64,000 bases of DNA from Spongospora subterranea f. sp. subterranea (GCA_049724395.1 JAUGWO010000010.1:16161-80160), one strand, 5' to 3'. Positions 1 to 12,096 are shown, counted from the first letter of the stretch. The notes: a model not told the origin generated them from the letters alone. Numbers and translations: made by a program.

Positions 1-2
1 TT

Positions 3-458
3 GGAGGCGAAAATGTATCCACCCAAAATGCGGTTTATGATTACGGGAAATATCTGGGACTTTGTTTCCAAATTACAGATGATCTCCTTGATATCACTTC
101 AAATGAAGCTGCGTTAGGCAAACAAGCTGGTGCCGACCTCTCAACAGGTGTCGCAACAGCGCCGATTCTGTTTGCAGCAGAACAATTCCCGGAACTTGAC
201 GAAATGTTGGCGAGGAAATTCACGAACGACGGCGATAAAGAACGGACGATGGATCTCGTTTCAAAGTCCGACGGTACGCGCATCGAGTTTTTTTCCTCAA
301 AGGCGTTTCTCAATTGTCTTGTAGGAGTCGCCCGGACTGAAGAACTTATCCAGTCGCTCGCCATTATGGCATGCAACTCAATCAAGTCGTTGCCGGAATC
401 CATTCATCACGAAGCCTTAATTCTTCTTGTCCAAGACATCATAAACCGAAAATATTGA
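3..458 (+). CDS. COQ1: Polyprenyl diphosphate synthase, 3' part (COQ1-type trans-prenyltransferase)
   Basis: The gene enters from the left edge, so only the C-terminal half is present. The frame reads through the second aspartate-rich motif of trans-prenyltransferases (FQITDDLLD, near residues 20-28 of the visible part), followed by the family pattern KQAGADL and a TAP motif. These enzymes add isopentenyl diphosphate units to an allylic primer; DDxxD binds Mg-diphosphate. The COQ1 type makes the ubiquinone side chain in mitochondria. The first aspartate motif and any targeting peptide lie outside the window. No intron is visible and the frame ends in TGA. A geranylgeranyl or other long-chain synthase is the alternative, because the chain-length residues are missing. 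The family is certain; the COQ1 assignment is likely. Confidence 0.8.
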   Translation, partial: GGENVSTQNAVYDYGKYLGLCFQITDDLLDITSNEAALGKQAGADLSTGVATAPILFAAEQFPELDEMLARKFTNDGDKERTMDLVSKSDGTRIEFFSSKAFLNCLVGVARTEELIQSLAIMACNSIKSLPESIHHEALILLVQDIINRKY

Positions 459-629
459 TATTTTATGTTGTTCGGTTTCATCCGCCCACGTTTTTGTTGG
501 TGAGATATCACCATTTTCAGTCATGTAGGGCTGGTATCTGTACTGCTAGATTCTCAGAGGTCTGGCATGCGCATGCGTGCAATCCATTCCTTATTTTTGT
601 CATATTCAACAACGCTCTACCGTTTCAAG

Positions 630-1661
630 ATGGTCTCCGTGTTGACAATCATCGTCTTGTATCTATTTCAACGTTGCGGTAGTCACGTTTTCCTCAAGCA
701 ACCAACGTCGAGGGAAGAACTGGCTGGTCTTGACGAATCTTCCAATCCTGGATCTTCTTCGCAATATTCACCTTCCTTTGTTTGCAGAGCCAGAACACCG
801 TTTTCACCTAAAATAACTTTGACGGCTGGGGGGTCGCTTTTGATGAATGTCACCGATCACGGTCATCATCAAGGCGTGTGTGCCATTTATCTGTCTTACA
901 ATTATGACGCTGCTCCTCCTCTATTTTTCAAACTCGCCGAAATTTCATCTTGCTCGTTTATCGACAGGTACCGACTTGACGTTCCGGAATGGCTTCCTCC
1001 AATATCATCAGCTGTGTTGCGTTGGGAATGGGTCGGCGATAACAGAGATAGATTTTATGCCAATTGCGTCGACGTATCTATATCTGGAAAACCCTCGGCA
1101 ACGCTTCCGTATAAGTCTCAACTGTTCCCTGTTGGAGGCCACCTGAATTTACTCGGGAAGAACATTGTTGGCCCATCTATCGCCACTCTCTCAACACCTG
1201 GTGTCTCTCTCTACGGCAGGTCTGTCCCATTTTCACCATCGTCCAGCGTCACCGCAAACACCGTCAATGAGCAGGCTGGACACGAACCGGCTCATGCTTT
1301 GAACCCTCCCCTTATCCTTGCAATCGCCATAGCTGTGATTGTGTTGATCTCCCTTGCAATGTATGGATTCCGTTCATGGAAAACTCGTCAAGCGAATAGG
1401 TCTATGAACAGCACGCATGGTCTTGAACTGCATAAACGTATGCCATCTCCATCCGCTCCTCCTTTTTCCCCACATCCCGGATTTTCCCGATCGTTGCAAG
1501 AAGGGTCATTACCAGAACCAAGTGCGCCTCCTAGATCTCCCGTATTCCGTACCAATTCTCGCCAATCAGTACCCAAGATGCGCCTCCTATCTCGGGAGAG
1601 CTTTGGTGACGTGGGGTTGATACTACAGCCAGAAGAATCACCAACAGACAACCAGGTATAA
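630..1661 (+). CDS. Membrane-anchored lytic polysaccharide monooxygenase-like protein
   Basis: An intronless protein of about 343 residues. The ATG at 630 is preferred because it gives a clean signal peptide (MVSVLTIIVLYLFQRCGS) directly followed by HVFLKQP, so cleavage would expose an N-terminal histidine, the first copper ligand of LPMOs. A second candidate ligand lies in DHGHHQG, followed by CAIYLSYN. The segment VPEWLPP...LRWEW...FYANCVDVSI matches the C-terminal LPMO signature with the axial tyrosine. LPMOs oxidatively cleave chitin or cellulose. Unusually, a Ser/Pro-rich stretch leads into one transmembrane helix (about residues 226-249, ending YGFRSWK) and a cytoplasmic tail of about 90 residues with two PSAP motifs (residues 274-277 and 297-300). 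The AA11-like chitin-active fold is inferred; the exact CAZy family is uncertain. Confidence 0.72.
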   Translation: MVSVLTIIVLYLFQRCGSHVFLKQPTSREELAGLDESSNPGSSSQYSPSFVCRARTPFSPKITLTAGGSLLMNVTDHGHHQGVCAIYLSYNYDAAPPLFFKLAEISSCSFIDRYRLDVPEWLPPISSAVLRWEWVGDNRDRFYANCVDVSISGKPSATLPYKSQLFPVGGHLNLLGKNIVGPSIATLSTPGVSLYGRSVPFSPSSSVTANTVNEQAGHEPAHALNPPLILAIAIAVIVLISLAMYGFRSWKTRQANRSMNSTHGLELHKRMPSPSAPPFSPHPGFSRSLQEGSLPEPSAPPRSPVFRTNSRQSVPKMRLLSRESFGDVGLILQPEESPTDNQV

Positions 1662-1781
1662 TTTTCAGTGCAGGGACAACGCTTCCTTGACAAAAATATT
1701 GAATAAATGTATATACACAGATATGCATCAATCTGCGAGAGTTTTGATAATTAAGTAATGGCACCAACAAAAGTAGTAGGT

Positions 1782-4229
1782 CTACCACTGCCTTCTTCTT
1801 TTACTTGGTTTATTACCTGTAATTTTGTTCGTCTCTTGTTGCAGACACTGCTCCAGGATTTGTGAAGAATAGAGCCTTTTTTGGGGCAAAACAGGGGTGA
1901 TTGTAGGACAGATTGACTTAGGAATTTTCAACGACTCGGGAAAAACAGTTTCGGTGCAGGTAGAAGATAGAACTTCAGCGGGAGTGGAAGATGAAGAAAG
2001 TGCGATAACAGCGCGTTTCAGCGGTTGTTTCGTTGCCCGGGATTGGAGTTTGGATGAGGGTTTTGACCTTCTTTTAGTGGTGTGGGGAATGATATTCAAG
2101 TCGACGTCGCGTCGCAAATACGACTTGAAATTGGCGGATGGTGGCGGACATTTTGCCTCTGGCGAAACGTGAAACTGTGCTAAACCATCTTCAACATCTA
2201 ACAAATATTACTGGCCGAAATTATGTAAATAGCAGAACACCCTTACCTTTTTTAATTTTGCTATCATTGCGTCGGATGTTATCATACTGATGATTATCCA
2301 TGACAGCCTTGTTAGTATAACATATATTGGTTTCAGTCGGGATTTCAAAATTGCCCTTCCCCCCTGGTTTTAATAATTCCGTGACAGTTTCAACGAAACT
2401 TTCATCATCATTGCGCCCTGAGTTGTCATCATCGTCGGTGATGTGGCAATTTTGTGTAAAATCAAACTGGGTCAAGCCAGGCGGTATCGATGATGCATCT
2501 ACGGCAAGCAACAGATTTGGAAGGTGAGGCGATACAGAACACAAAGAAAGTTGAATCTACCGTTCTCATTCGATTCTAGGTCAATTACTGAAGTCGCACG
2601 GATTCGACAAAACCCGATTTGACCATCGGCTTTACAGTATCGCAATAAAGGAGCTGAATCAGAGTCCTGAATACTGTCTCGACGCTTGATTAACACGGAA
2701 GATGGCCTGGTAAAGGAACTGTGTTCATCCAGGCCATGAACATTAACAGTTAAATCTGAGAAGAAGCAAACACATTAAAGCATATTGAAATAAATTCATC
2801 CACACTAGTTACCAATTGTACTGTTCATGTGCGACACCGTAGAGGAGTTAAATTTATCTTGAGGCTTAAGAACACAAGAGGGAGGATTTTTTACGGGGTT
2901 TTCTAAATTGTCGCAAACGTCGTTTGCAAGTCCAGAGGTGATGATTTCAGAAATCGATGACGACAGTGAAGGGCGACCATTGTCATTACTAGCGCTCAAA
3001 CCAGGCAGGACAAATCTGGACACTGATTCATCTCCGTCAAAAACGCTGCGGAATCGCGTATGAGTAGTCGTCCTAACTTCCGGTAGGCTTGGGATTTCAT
3101 CTGACTTGGGAGCATCCGGAGCAAGAGAACACTGTTGATCTACCATAGGCAAAGTTATTCGATACATTTCTTCGTCCTCATCTTGAGTAAACACATCTGC
3201 GAATTGAGTCAGGCCGTTATTGAAATCTTGGCAATCATAATGCATTTCTGAATATGCGTCGTCTTCATCTGCAGTAACGTTTGTATTCGAATCGACAGTA
3301 ACAGCAGAAACGTCTGCACTCTTGGTAGATTGCGGTACCTCTAAAATATCAACATTGGCATTGGGAAATTCAGTTGTAGTTCTGCATGGGTCGCTTGCTT
3401 CAACAGGGGACATAAACTGAATAATTGGCGAAGAACATTCTTGGTTCCTAGACTGGACAGCTACACTCAGAAAATGCAAAACGATTCGATATTTACATAC
3501 AGAAGGAGATAACTCTGGTGGTGATTCACAAACTGAACCAGAACGAATATGATCAGAGTCCGAAACCATGTTGATGTTGGCCCATCCTAAACATTTGGGC
3601 ATTAACTCTGACAGTAAAACCCATCACAGTGCGCTCAAATACCTGGTACAAGGCGGTGCTGTTCTTCCAAATCATTATGAAGAAGAAATTTCACATCTTC
3701 CATAAAAGAGTCAGATGTGTCCTTCTTAACTGAAATCACCGGAGTCAGAAAAAAGCCTCGATAAGCAAAATCAATAGCGGCGACAACGTCTTTGTCTGAG
3801 TTTAACGGCTGCGGCGAATAACACTCTTCCGTTTCACACAGAAAATTGAAATTCTCAACTGTGAACAAAAGTTGAACCGATGCCGATCGGGGATCAAGTA
3901 CCATCGAGTAATTTACAAGAACGACCAACGAATGACACAGCATTGCTAATGACGACTGCTCTTGGCGTCTACCCCAATTAGAAAAGTGAAATGTGAGATT
4001 CAAAAGGAGCTTACTCAAAAAATTGACGGATCGCATTCACGGAAAGCAGCACGTCAGTTTCATGCAAGGTATCTGATACGACTGCTCTAACAGGAGATAA
4101 CGGAGTGCACGATGATGTGCAACAGCGCATGACTACGGGCTTGCCCGGTAGCAGATGCCTGCCGACGGTTTGCTGGTTGGAAAGTGCCGCCAAAACCGCT
4201 TCCTTGAGCCATGGTTTAAAGGCTGTCAT
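1782..4229 (-). CDS. Possible TPP1/Tpz1-like telomere (shelterin) protein
   Basis: A multi-exon gene on the minus strand. It starts at MTAFKPWLKEAVL and ends with a basic tail SKRRRQW. Introns fit well at about 3970-4015 (GTAAGC...GGTAG, 46 nt), 3607-3641 (GTATTT...GTCAG, 35 nt), 2754-2810 (GTAACT...TCTCAG) and 2182-2230 (GTAAGG...TTAG), with one more likely near 2500-2560. The N-terminal 170 residues resemble the TPP1/Tpz1/Est3 OB fold: a FKPW opening, a VVSDTLHETDVLLSVNAI strand-turn-strand, a strand-rich middle, then VQLLFTVENFNFL. The remaining 500 or so residues are acidic, Ser-rich and probably disordered, as in TPP1 linkers, with a basic C-terminus. TPP1 tethers POT1 and recruits telomerase. 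The resemblance was judged by eye; another nuclear OB-fold protein is possible. Confidence 0.45.
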
Positions 4230-5721
4230 TAGGGCTCGATGACCTACGGCTGAGCTGAAAGACCGATTGTTTCAATCATATAGATATGGCCACCCATACT
4301 ATTGCATGGATTACCATTACCGGAGACCCGGAGGGTGTCCCAACTCCCAAGTCGTCACATGTACACCATACCGTACACACATACGTACACCGTACAGTCA
4401 TCACCTAGGGTGGTTCTTGAGTTGATCTGGACTGCACAGTCGATCATCATTTGATCAGCAATGGCCGGGAGCGGTAGAGCATGATTGGCGTCCAGTCGTT
4501 TGCGTCGGGTTTATGTCACAACATCAACCTCGACATTGAATTTGTCTGGTGTTGAGGGAGTCAAGTTTTCCATAGTGATTCACCATCGCCTATGGCGCAA
4601 TCTCCGTTATGAAATCCTATTGAGTTCACCCTTTCCTCATGTCATGATCTAATCGTCTTATATATATACATGGGCGGGGATTGATGACCCATAGCTTGCT
4701 ATTATTGACGGCACAGCTGCTACAAAGAAATATGTTTTCTTAGAACTGGCATAAACTTTCCCGTCGAGTTGCCATACCCTCCATAAGGTCAACTTAGGTG
4801 TAAGTAGCGAGTTGAATCCGCGCGCGAACCACAACGATTTGTGTCACTTATTCTAGATGCGCATTCTTTGATTATATTGGCAGATGGGTTTTGTGCAAGT
4901 CAGCACGACAACTATTCAAATTCTTTGAGGAACAACAAATTTGGTAAAAGTCGTTGAATTTATGTCGAGAAGACTATAAACTTCGGGGCGAGCCACTTGC
5001 TCGTTCCGTGATACTGAAATTTACGAGAGGAATGTTATAGATCCCATATCGGCGATCAGAAACATGGCTCAATGTTTAATTCAAGTCCTTGTCGAATTTT
5101 TCCATCTTCGAACTCTGCGTCCAATCGTCATGAGACAATAAACGAAATTTGATCCGTAATCTGCAAACGAACAGAATTGAGATTGCCATGGTTGTTTTGA
5201 AGAGTGAGAGGAGTTCTCAAACCGGTCGGGATGGTCGAAGGCTGGGAAAATTTCTTGAACAAAGTTGTCAACGTTATCCAAGATAGATAATTGGGCTTCG
5301 ACATATGGCAATCACAGAAGCGCCGAGAGCGGCATGCGGAACATGGCATCATACAATTGGCGTCTCCTGCATCACTTCAACCACCCAAACATCGACCAGC
5401 TTCAATCGATATGTGTTATGCACACATCAAGACCGAAAAATAGTGCCGTGCACAACCTTAGGGACATAATCCAGTACAGCGAAGCTCCATGGATGTTCCA
5501 GTGCTTTTGTCAAACTTGTGGACGTTCAAGAGTTGTTTCTGGCAAAGTTGTTGCCGCGGTTTCTGGAAGTCATCCCTCACGATGGGATGATTTTTTGCGC
5601 AACATCATTAACGCAAATTGTTGCACTGCGCATTTATTCGTACTGTATTGTGTTTTTTTTTTGGTGATTCGATATCTATACACTTGGTCATTGTACGAGT
5701 TTGGATTAAATATTGCTCATT
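4230..5721 (+). other. Intergenic region between divergent genes
   Basis: This 1.5 kb separates the minus-strand telomere-like gene from SGT1 and should hold both promoters. A short alternating tract (tatatataca) lies near 4660-4675. Open frames on both strands at 5080-5760 overlap one another, lack splice signals and resemble no family I know. I see no RNA gene. Confidence 0.4.
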
Positions 5722-7013
5722 ATGGAGACGTCATCGTCGGAACTGGCTTTCTCCCAGGCCAATAGCCTTTTTGTCGATGAAGACTATCAAGGCTCACTTG
5801 CTCTCTATACCCAGGCGATTAACATCGGACCGGCGACCGCCCAGTATTACTCGAAGCGCTCCGCTAATTACTTCAAGCTTGGTCAGTACAACAAGGCTCT
5901 TCAAGACGCTAATTCTGGAATTGAACTAACGCCCGAAGACCCAATGCTTTATCAACGAAAAGGGTATGTATCCTCATATTTATGTACGAAACGTTTTTTT
6001 GATGGATTGCGTTCTATTTACGTATGCATCCAGCATGGCGCTATACCAGCTGGGACAGATTCTAACCGCCTCTTCTGCATTCGCGGAAGCCAAAGCTCTT
6101 GGTGCGACTGTCGATGGATGGATCTCAAAATGCGAAGCAGAATCAGAAGGATTGGTGGCGAACTTCGTCGAATCAGCAGCTGAAAAACCAAAGAACGTTC
6201 CAAAGGCTTCAGAAGAGCGTAACGAAGTAGCCTCGCCCGTTCCGGTACTCACCTTAGCAGATAAGGTTCGGGAATCGTTCTACGATAACCAGGAAAGTGT
6301 TACCATAACATTTTATGCAAAAAATGTAAAAAAAAGCGATGTCAATGTCCAGTTTATTGATAACCAGACGGTTGGTTTTCGACATTTTTAGCTACAAATT
6401 ATTCCTGATTTATATCGTTAAGGTTGATGTGAAAGCTACGCTTCCAGATGGTTCCATTTTAGAAAAGAGCATCACGTTATTTTCCACTGTAGTTTCCAAC
6501 AAGTCAAACGTTGATGTCACTCCGTACAAGATTTCCATCGTACTACAGGTATTTGCGACCAGCGAATAAATTGATGATCGAACATGGCTGAGTCCCCGCA
6601 GAAACAATTGCCTGGGTTAAAATGGGACCGACTGCGAGATTCCGAAAGTACATCTTATGAGGAAGTGATCTCACATTATCCGTCATCCAGCAAGAAGAAA
6701 CAAGATTGGGGATCTTTGGAAAAAGAAGTGGCAAAGGAAGAAGAGAAGGAGAAACCAGAAGGCGATCAAGCTCTCAATCAGTAATCACAGCGTATCCATT
6801 GGCAAGCACAATATTTTGACGTATCTGTACTTTAGGCTATTTCAACAGATTTACAGTAATGCTAGTGATGAAACCAAGAGGGCAATGATCAAATCTTATC
6901 AAACTTCTGGTGGTACCGTTCTTTCAACGAACTGGGATGAAGTCAAGTCTAAGAATTACGAGGAAAGCGTTGAAGCTCCTGCTGGCATGGAAGTGCGTCA
7001 CTGGAACAAATGA
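5722..7013 (+). CDS. SGT1: SGT1/SUGT1 co-chaperone (TPR-CS-SGS)
   Basis: Five exons with introns 5964-6033, 6371-6422, 6549-6592 and 6781-6835. The ATG at 5722 begins METSSSELAFSQANSLF. The domains run in the SGT1 order. First comes a TPR region (DEDYQGSLALYTQAI, AQYYSKRSANYFKLGQY). Then a CS domain (VRESFYDNQESVTITFYAKNV, then DVKATLPDGSILEKSITLF). Last comes an SGS domain (LPGLKWDRL, FQQIYSNASDETKRAM, SGGTVLSTNW). SGT1 is an HSP90 co-chaperone needed for SCF ubiquitin ligase and kinetochore assembly. The CS domain binds the HSP90 N-domain and the SGS domain binds HSC70. The intron 6371-6422 has a weak donor (GTTGGT), but splicing there restores the CS strand. The linker region rich in E and K is typical. 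It converges on the downstream minus-strand gene. Confidence 0.92.
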
Positions 7014-7090
7014 TTCTCTTTGTTGTTAAAATTAAATAATTTTTTTAAGCTCTTGGCACAATCTGTACCTTTATTTAAAGTAGTATACAG

Positions 7091-10000
7091 CTATACCTGT
7101 AATATTTTTTGATTGGTTTCGATGAACGACCGCAATCGCGTGTTCAACGTTACCACCTCCTCTGGAATCATCAGTAGCATTGCTTGAACCTGTTTGATGT
7201 TCTGGTCAAGTTTCTCAATCATAGGGCGATATACGAAGGCCAGGACCAGACCCATGGAAACTCCGAATATAAGCAACAACGATACTGAAACTTTCTGATA
7301 CTGCGTCTGGATGACGTCGATCATTGCTTCTTCGTACCTGTCCACTGAGACGGCCAAGGTTGGTGATAGATATTTGTCGTGTAAGATATTCACAACACTG
7401 AGCTCGGTTACTAACAACGCGTTGAACATATCATCGGTTGATATACAGGGAGAGCAGAGTGATTTTATATGTGCGACAGCTGTCCTTGCGTTAGCGATGA
7501 ATTCCACGAGACCAGCAGCAGCGCTGAAGGAGTCAGAAAATCAAAATCTGTTGATTGCACCAGTGATACAAACCTACCCTCCTTGAAGGAGCTTTCCACG
7601 ATATAGAAGACACTCCTGCCATGTCGGGGGAGTGCATCCATTCTCAAACATGATATCATCTTGAAGATTATATATCGAATCAACGGGCACAGTTCCTAAT
7701 GCCGAGTTTCCTGATATCAGCCCCAAATGCACTGTTTCAAGGTCATCGATGGCGCTTAATATCTCGGTATCACTGGTTTTAGTTAATGGGGATATTCCTT
7801 CTGCAGCCATCATTCGTAATAGCAACACCACCTGTGTGATTGCTGAGCTATATACGAGTTACATGAGGCTCACATATTTACTCTTAGCATCGCCATCTGC
7901 CTATAAGCAGCCCAGTTACACTCAGCTGGTTTATAGATCATAGTATTTTCAACTGCGTTGAACCCTGCCATGTAGGTTGCAAAAAAATACGTTATGCATA
8001 AAATTACTCCAATTGATATTTTCAGATTATCGAGAAAACTCCCTGTCCATGGCTTGTCTTTCGATATAGGTATTGAATCAGGGCCGTCATATATGTTGTC
8101 ATCATTGTTGGGTATATTTTCAAATACGCGAATGTCTGCAGTCTTGTTGTAATACTCGGTCAAGCGAGCATTGCGATATAATCCCGAGCGAGCAATATCG
8201 GCGTGAAGTTTAGCTCGCCGCTCACAGCTTACCCGAATACCATGGATGGCAGGTGAAGGAACCATCGAAAACAATTTGCCAACTGCAGACTTAATTTTGG
8301 CAGCACGATTGAGTGCTGGACGAACAACCGCCCAAACCAGGCAGACCATGACGGGAATGGGCATAAAACTCAGTACCATTACCCAAGTTTTGGTGCTTCT
8401 GTACAATGCTTCGGACTGCATCTGCAACATCTCTAATTGATAATATGTCAAATAATGACTACCAATGTTACAAAAGTTCAATAAATACCTGTGGATCTAT
8501 TGAACACAGGGACAACAGATCGAATACTATTGAGAAACGAGAATGCAGAGACCCCTTGTGTTGCAGTAAGTTCGGAAGAATTCATTTTGGATAATTGACG
8601 GGCTGAGCTCACGACGAGTAATCCTAAATCTAGCAACTGATATTGCACAAATCTGTCACTGTTGCAGATTCGAGGGATTGTTTATGATTGTTTCTTACCG
8701 TGATAAACTTTGATCCGGCCCCGTTTTCTGTCAATTTGGTACTTGCTGAGATTACTTTTTCAGAAAGAAGACGCAGTTGTTCGGTGGTTAACGATGAGCG
8801 AGCTTTGTATACAGACAGATCGGCAACAGATAGACTGTCTATTGAGGCCTGCATACCAACTAGAACATCGTCGCGTGATTCGTTCCAGAGACCATTGTGC
8901 ATCAGGAGCAGGCGATGAACCTGGTCGCCAAGTTGTAAGGAAGACAGTCTTCTCACGGTTCCCGACCTCGTCAGAAACAATACGCTGGAAGAAAAGTCCC
9001 CGAGCATTGATGAAGTTGTAGCATACGTGACAATTGCTAAGATGAGAATCACCAAAGCAGTTAAATAAAACAAGACTTGAAATTTTCCTAAGCCGTGACT
9101 CAAATTTCGTGATGATGACCCTTTTCGAATTCTTTTTCTAATTTCACTGGATATACCCACAAACGTTCCTGTATTGTTTGACCGCACTGCCATTCCAGAA
9201 GCCGTTGACCTTCCTGACAAAATTGACATTAAGCGCGGTTTTCGCTGAATACTATTATCGTCCTCATTGATGATAAGGTCAATCTGCCCAGCATTTCGTA
9301 TACTGTTATTAGGGATTATAGTGCTGGTTCCGGTCCCGCGATGGATAATTACTAAATATGCTTTGTTTGGGTTTTGACCCAATATACTGACAGATATGTT
9401 AACCTAGAACCAACTAAGCGACAGCACATCGGTTTCAACAATGAAGCTATACTTCAAATTCATAACTTGATTCATCACTTTCCCGAATGAAACGGCGAAG
9501 ACTGGTAATGGGCAGAGAATGACCATTCGGCAGTTGGAACAGGTGAAGGTTTTTAGTGAAAGAGTTGATGAAGTCATCAATTCGAACTTTTCCAGAAGCT
9601 ATGACGTCTGCATCGACTTGGAACCACGAAGCAAATTCGGAAGATACCGCCGTCACTAAGCCAGATGCCGCGTCCACCATTGCAATCTTAGAAAAACGTG
9701 AGAGCTGTTGTTTTGTGATGCACCATTTACTTACTTGGTCACCTTTGAATGGATGTTCCAAGGACATTACACTGAGAAATGACAAACCGTTCAATCCAGT
9801 TGAAAACTGGCTAACGTACATCAAGACTGGGAATATATATCGGTTTCTGTGCATCGCGAACACTAGTCTGACCAAACTAACATCACTCCTGGTGATGAAA
9901 TATTGCGGATCATGTGGGCACCTTGTAACTCCAGTAAATACTTGACGCCCAGCTTGCAGATTGGCTGTCATCATGTTGGGATGGTTTAGGGATATTGGCG

Positions 10001-12096
10001 GCGGGATCAATGATGTTAGATTTTGTCTAATCATTGCAGCCTTATCCCCAAATCCGAAAATGTTGACAGCTGCAGTATTACAGTCCTGAATTTGCCCCAG
10101 CTTATTTGGGTCCCCAGATATAATAAGAACCTGAACGGTATCACGGTTATTGACATCAAGTTGAGTATACTAATAAAGATGTTTCAAGACATACAATATT
10201 TTCGTCATCAAATAACGCCTTGTCATATGCTTTTTGCAGTTCTAAATCCGTGTTTGGGCGGCGGGAAGTAATTGCGATTTCTGAAGATTTCGCTAAACCT
10301 TGAGAAAAAACCGTGTCGTGCAGTATATCACGTGAAAACCCAGCGCTCAGTTGTAAAGCAGTCGCTGACATCGAAGACGAGAGTTCGACGCACTGGTGAT
10401 ATGTCGACGTAGCATTGGTCATCGCCTGTGCAAGTTGAAATTCGGTTCGACATAGTCAAACTGTAAGAATTTACCTTGCTAATTTCTCCTCCAATATCAT
10501 ATAAATCCTCGTTCGTAGCGTGGTTAACCATGGACCAGAATTTGATTTGATAAAGAGTAGCGTCTACATCAGCCTCAACTGCCGTTGAAAGAGCCTGGTT
10601 GAACTCGGAGAATTTGATATTAGCTTTGGCTTCAGCGGTTGAAACGACAAACTCCTGAATTTCTAAACGAAGCTTAAAAATCAAGTACTGGGCGTCCCAA
10701 GCAGGATAATGATTTTCAGCTTGTTCGAGGTATAAAAGGGCTGAAAATGAGCTCGCTTGATAATAAAACGAGAACATTGCACGAAATACATAGAAGAATG
10801 ATGAATTTGGAAAGCAGGACGAAGTTTGGGCAAAAAGAGTCTGACACACTGCCAAATGTGCATCTGAGTTATCGACCGTAACTAAGAAATCGTGCGAATG
10901 TTGTCGCTGAAATCGAACAGGCTGTAAAATGGTCTGGATACGCACCTGAACTTCAAATGCATTTCGCATAAGCAAAGGCGGAATGTCAGTCACAATTGCT
11001 TGACGAATTTTGATGATAAAAAATCCGGCTCCAGCAATGAATGGAGCAGAAATCAGAAAGATCTGTAAGCCAACCGCGCCTGATATTACCGAATAAGCTA
11101 AATGAACGACGTATTAGAAATTCATAGAAAAAAAGGGGGAAATTTTGTTGAGTCTACCTATGGTTTTACAAAAGATAGCCCAGAATACGATAAAGGCGGC
11201 GACAGATTGGGCTTGGTTGGCTAGTTGCACAAAGTATGGACCAAACATTGAAAACACGTAGGCAAGGGCTAACGATGGCGTAAGGCATAACAAGCAGGGA
11301 ATGAAAGACGAGGGTGGAAATATATTGTACAATATCACCATTTGAATACGAAGGAGAAACTGAGCAATGCTGAACCTGGCGTGAGACATTGAGGTGAAGC
11401 TAGGTGAAAAAGGGTCCGTAACGATCATTGTTCCTTTGATGATGGTGCAAATTACTGCAATTATTGGAAATATGATCAACGCAGACACATATGAAGCAGC
11501 TAAATTATTGGAAATATGATCAAGCAGTATGACCTCCCGAAATCAAAGGAGAAAGTAGCACCTCAAGCAGGGGAATCGACAGCCATGTTGTAAATGCCAG
11601 GGATGACTCTCTAAAGAACTGGGTAAGCATCTGAAGTGAAAACAGGTGAGAAAACAGTAGTGAAATCGCAAACACATACTTTGAAATTGACCACAGCCAA
11701 CTTGATTGGTGATGAACGAGAAGATTGTTGTTGAAATACAAGAAATGCCGCAACAATGATATATAGTGAGCAGAACACAACAGCAATTATAGACAATGTC
11801 TCTACGCTAGAACGGTCGAGGCAACGAAGATTGGTTACTGCCAGCACGGTCGATGACGATTGACTTATTGTACCTCCGTCCGATGTTTGCGGAAACACGT
11901 ACGATAATAACTGCGACGTTTCCAATACAGTGACAATGCACGACCTCCAAACGGATTCCTCAAGGTCAGAAGACATTGAGCGAATAAATCGAAGGCTATC
12001 AGCTCCCAGCACCCGAACTGCGTGAATTTTGGAATCCAAGGGTGATTCCGGTTCCCCAAATGAACCTTCTTCATTATCGAATGCATCGTACTCCAT
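7091..12096 (-). CDS. Tiny-macrocysts-like (TmcB/TmcC) multi-pass receptor with TPR and PAS-like regions
   Basis: A single large gene split by many short introns, starting at MEYDAFDNEEGSFGE. The N-terminal part has several membrane helices (for example SIIAVVFCSLYIIVAAFLV and FPIIAVICTIIKG). Next is an all-helical tract at about 10990-10330 with repeated hydrophobic and Ala patterns around HYPAWDAQYLIFKLRL, matching the TPR-like domain of TmcB/TmcC proteins. A PAS-like segment follows (NVLIISGDPNKLGQIQ, AAVNIFGFGDKAAM). The C-terminal third has further helices separated by ectodomain-like loops (LFYLTALVILILAIVTYA, VMVLSFMPIPVMVCLVWAV, VSLLLIFGVSMGLVLAFVY) and the short motif QVQAMLLMIPEEVV. 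Tmc proteins are poorly understood sensors in amoebae, ciliates and zoosporic fungi. No cyclase or kinase domain follows. The family is likely; exact exon borders are approximate. Confidence 0.65.
11460..11533 (-). repeat. 19-nt direct repeat straddling a 34-nt intron
   Basis: The 19-nt sequence TTATTGGAAATATGATCAA occurs at 11461-11479 and again at about 11505-11523. The second copy lies inside a predicted intron (about 11500-11533, GTCATA...ATTTAG on the minus strand) and the first lies in the adjoining exon. Removing 34 nt joins SPLISG to AASYVSALIIF and keeps the membrane-helix frame open. Confidence 0.6.

Noticed and set aside
5265-5765. 166-codon plus-strand frame upstream of SGT1
   Set aside because: It overlaps the SGT1 start, has no family match, and overlapping minus-strand frames of similar quality exist.
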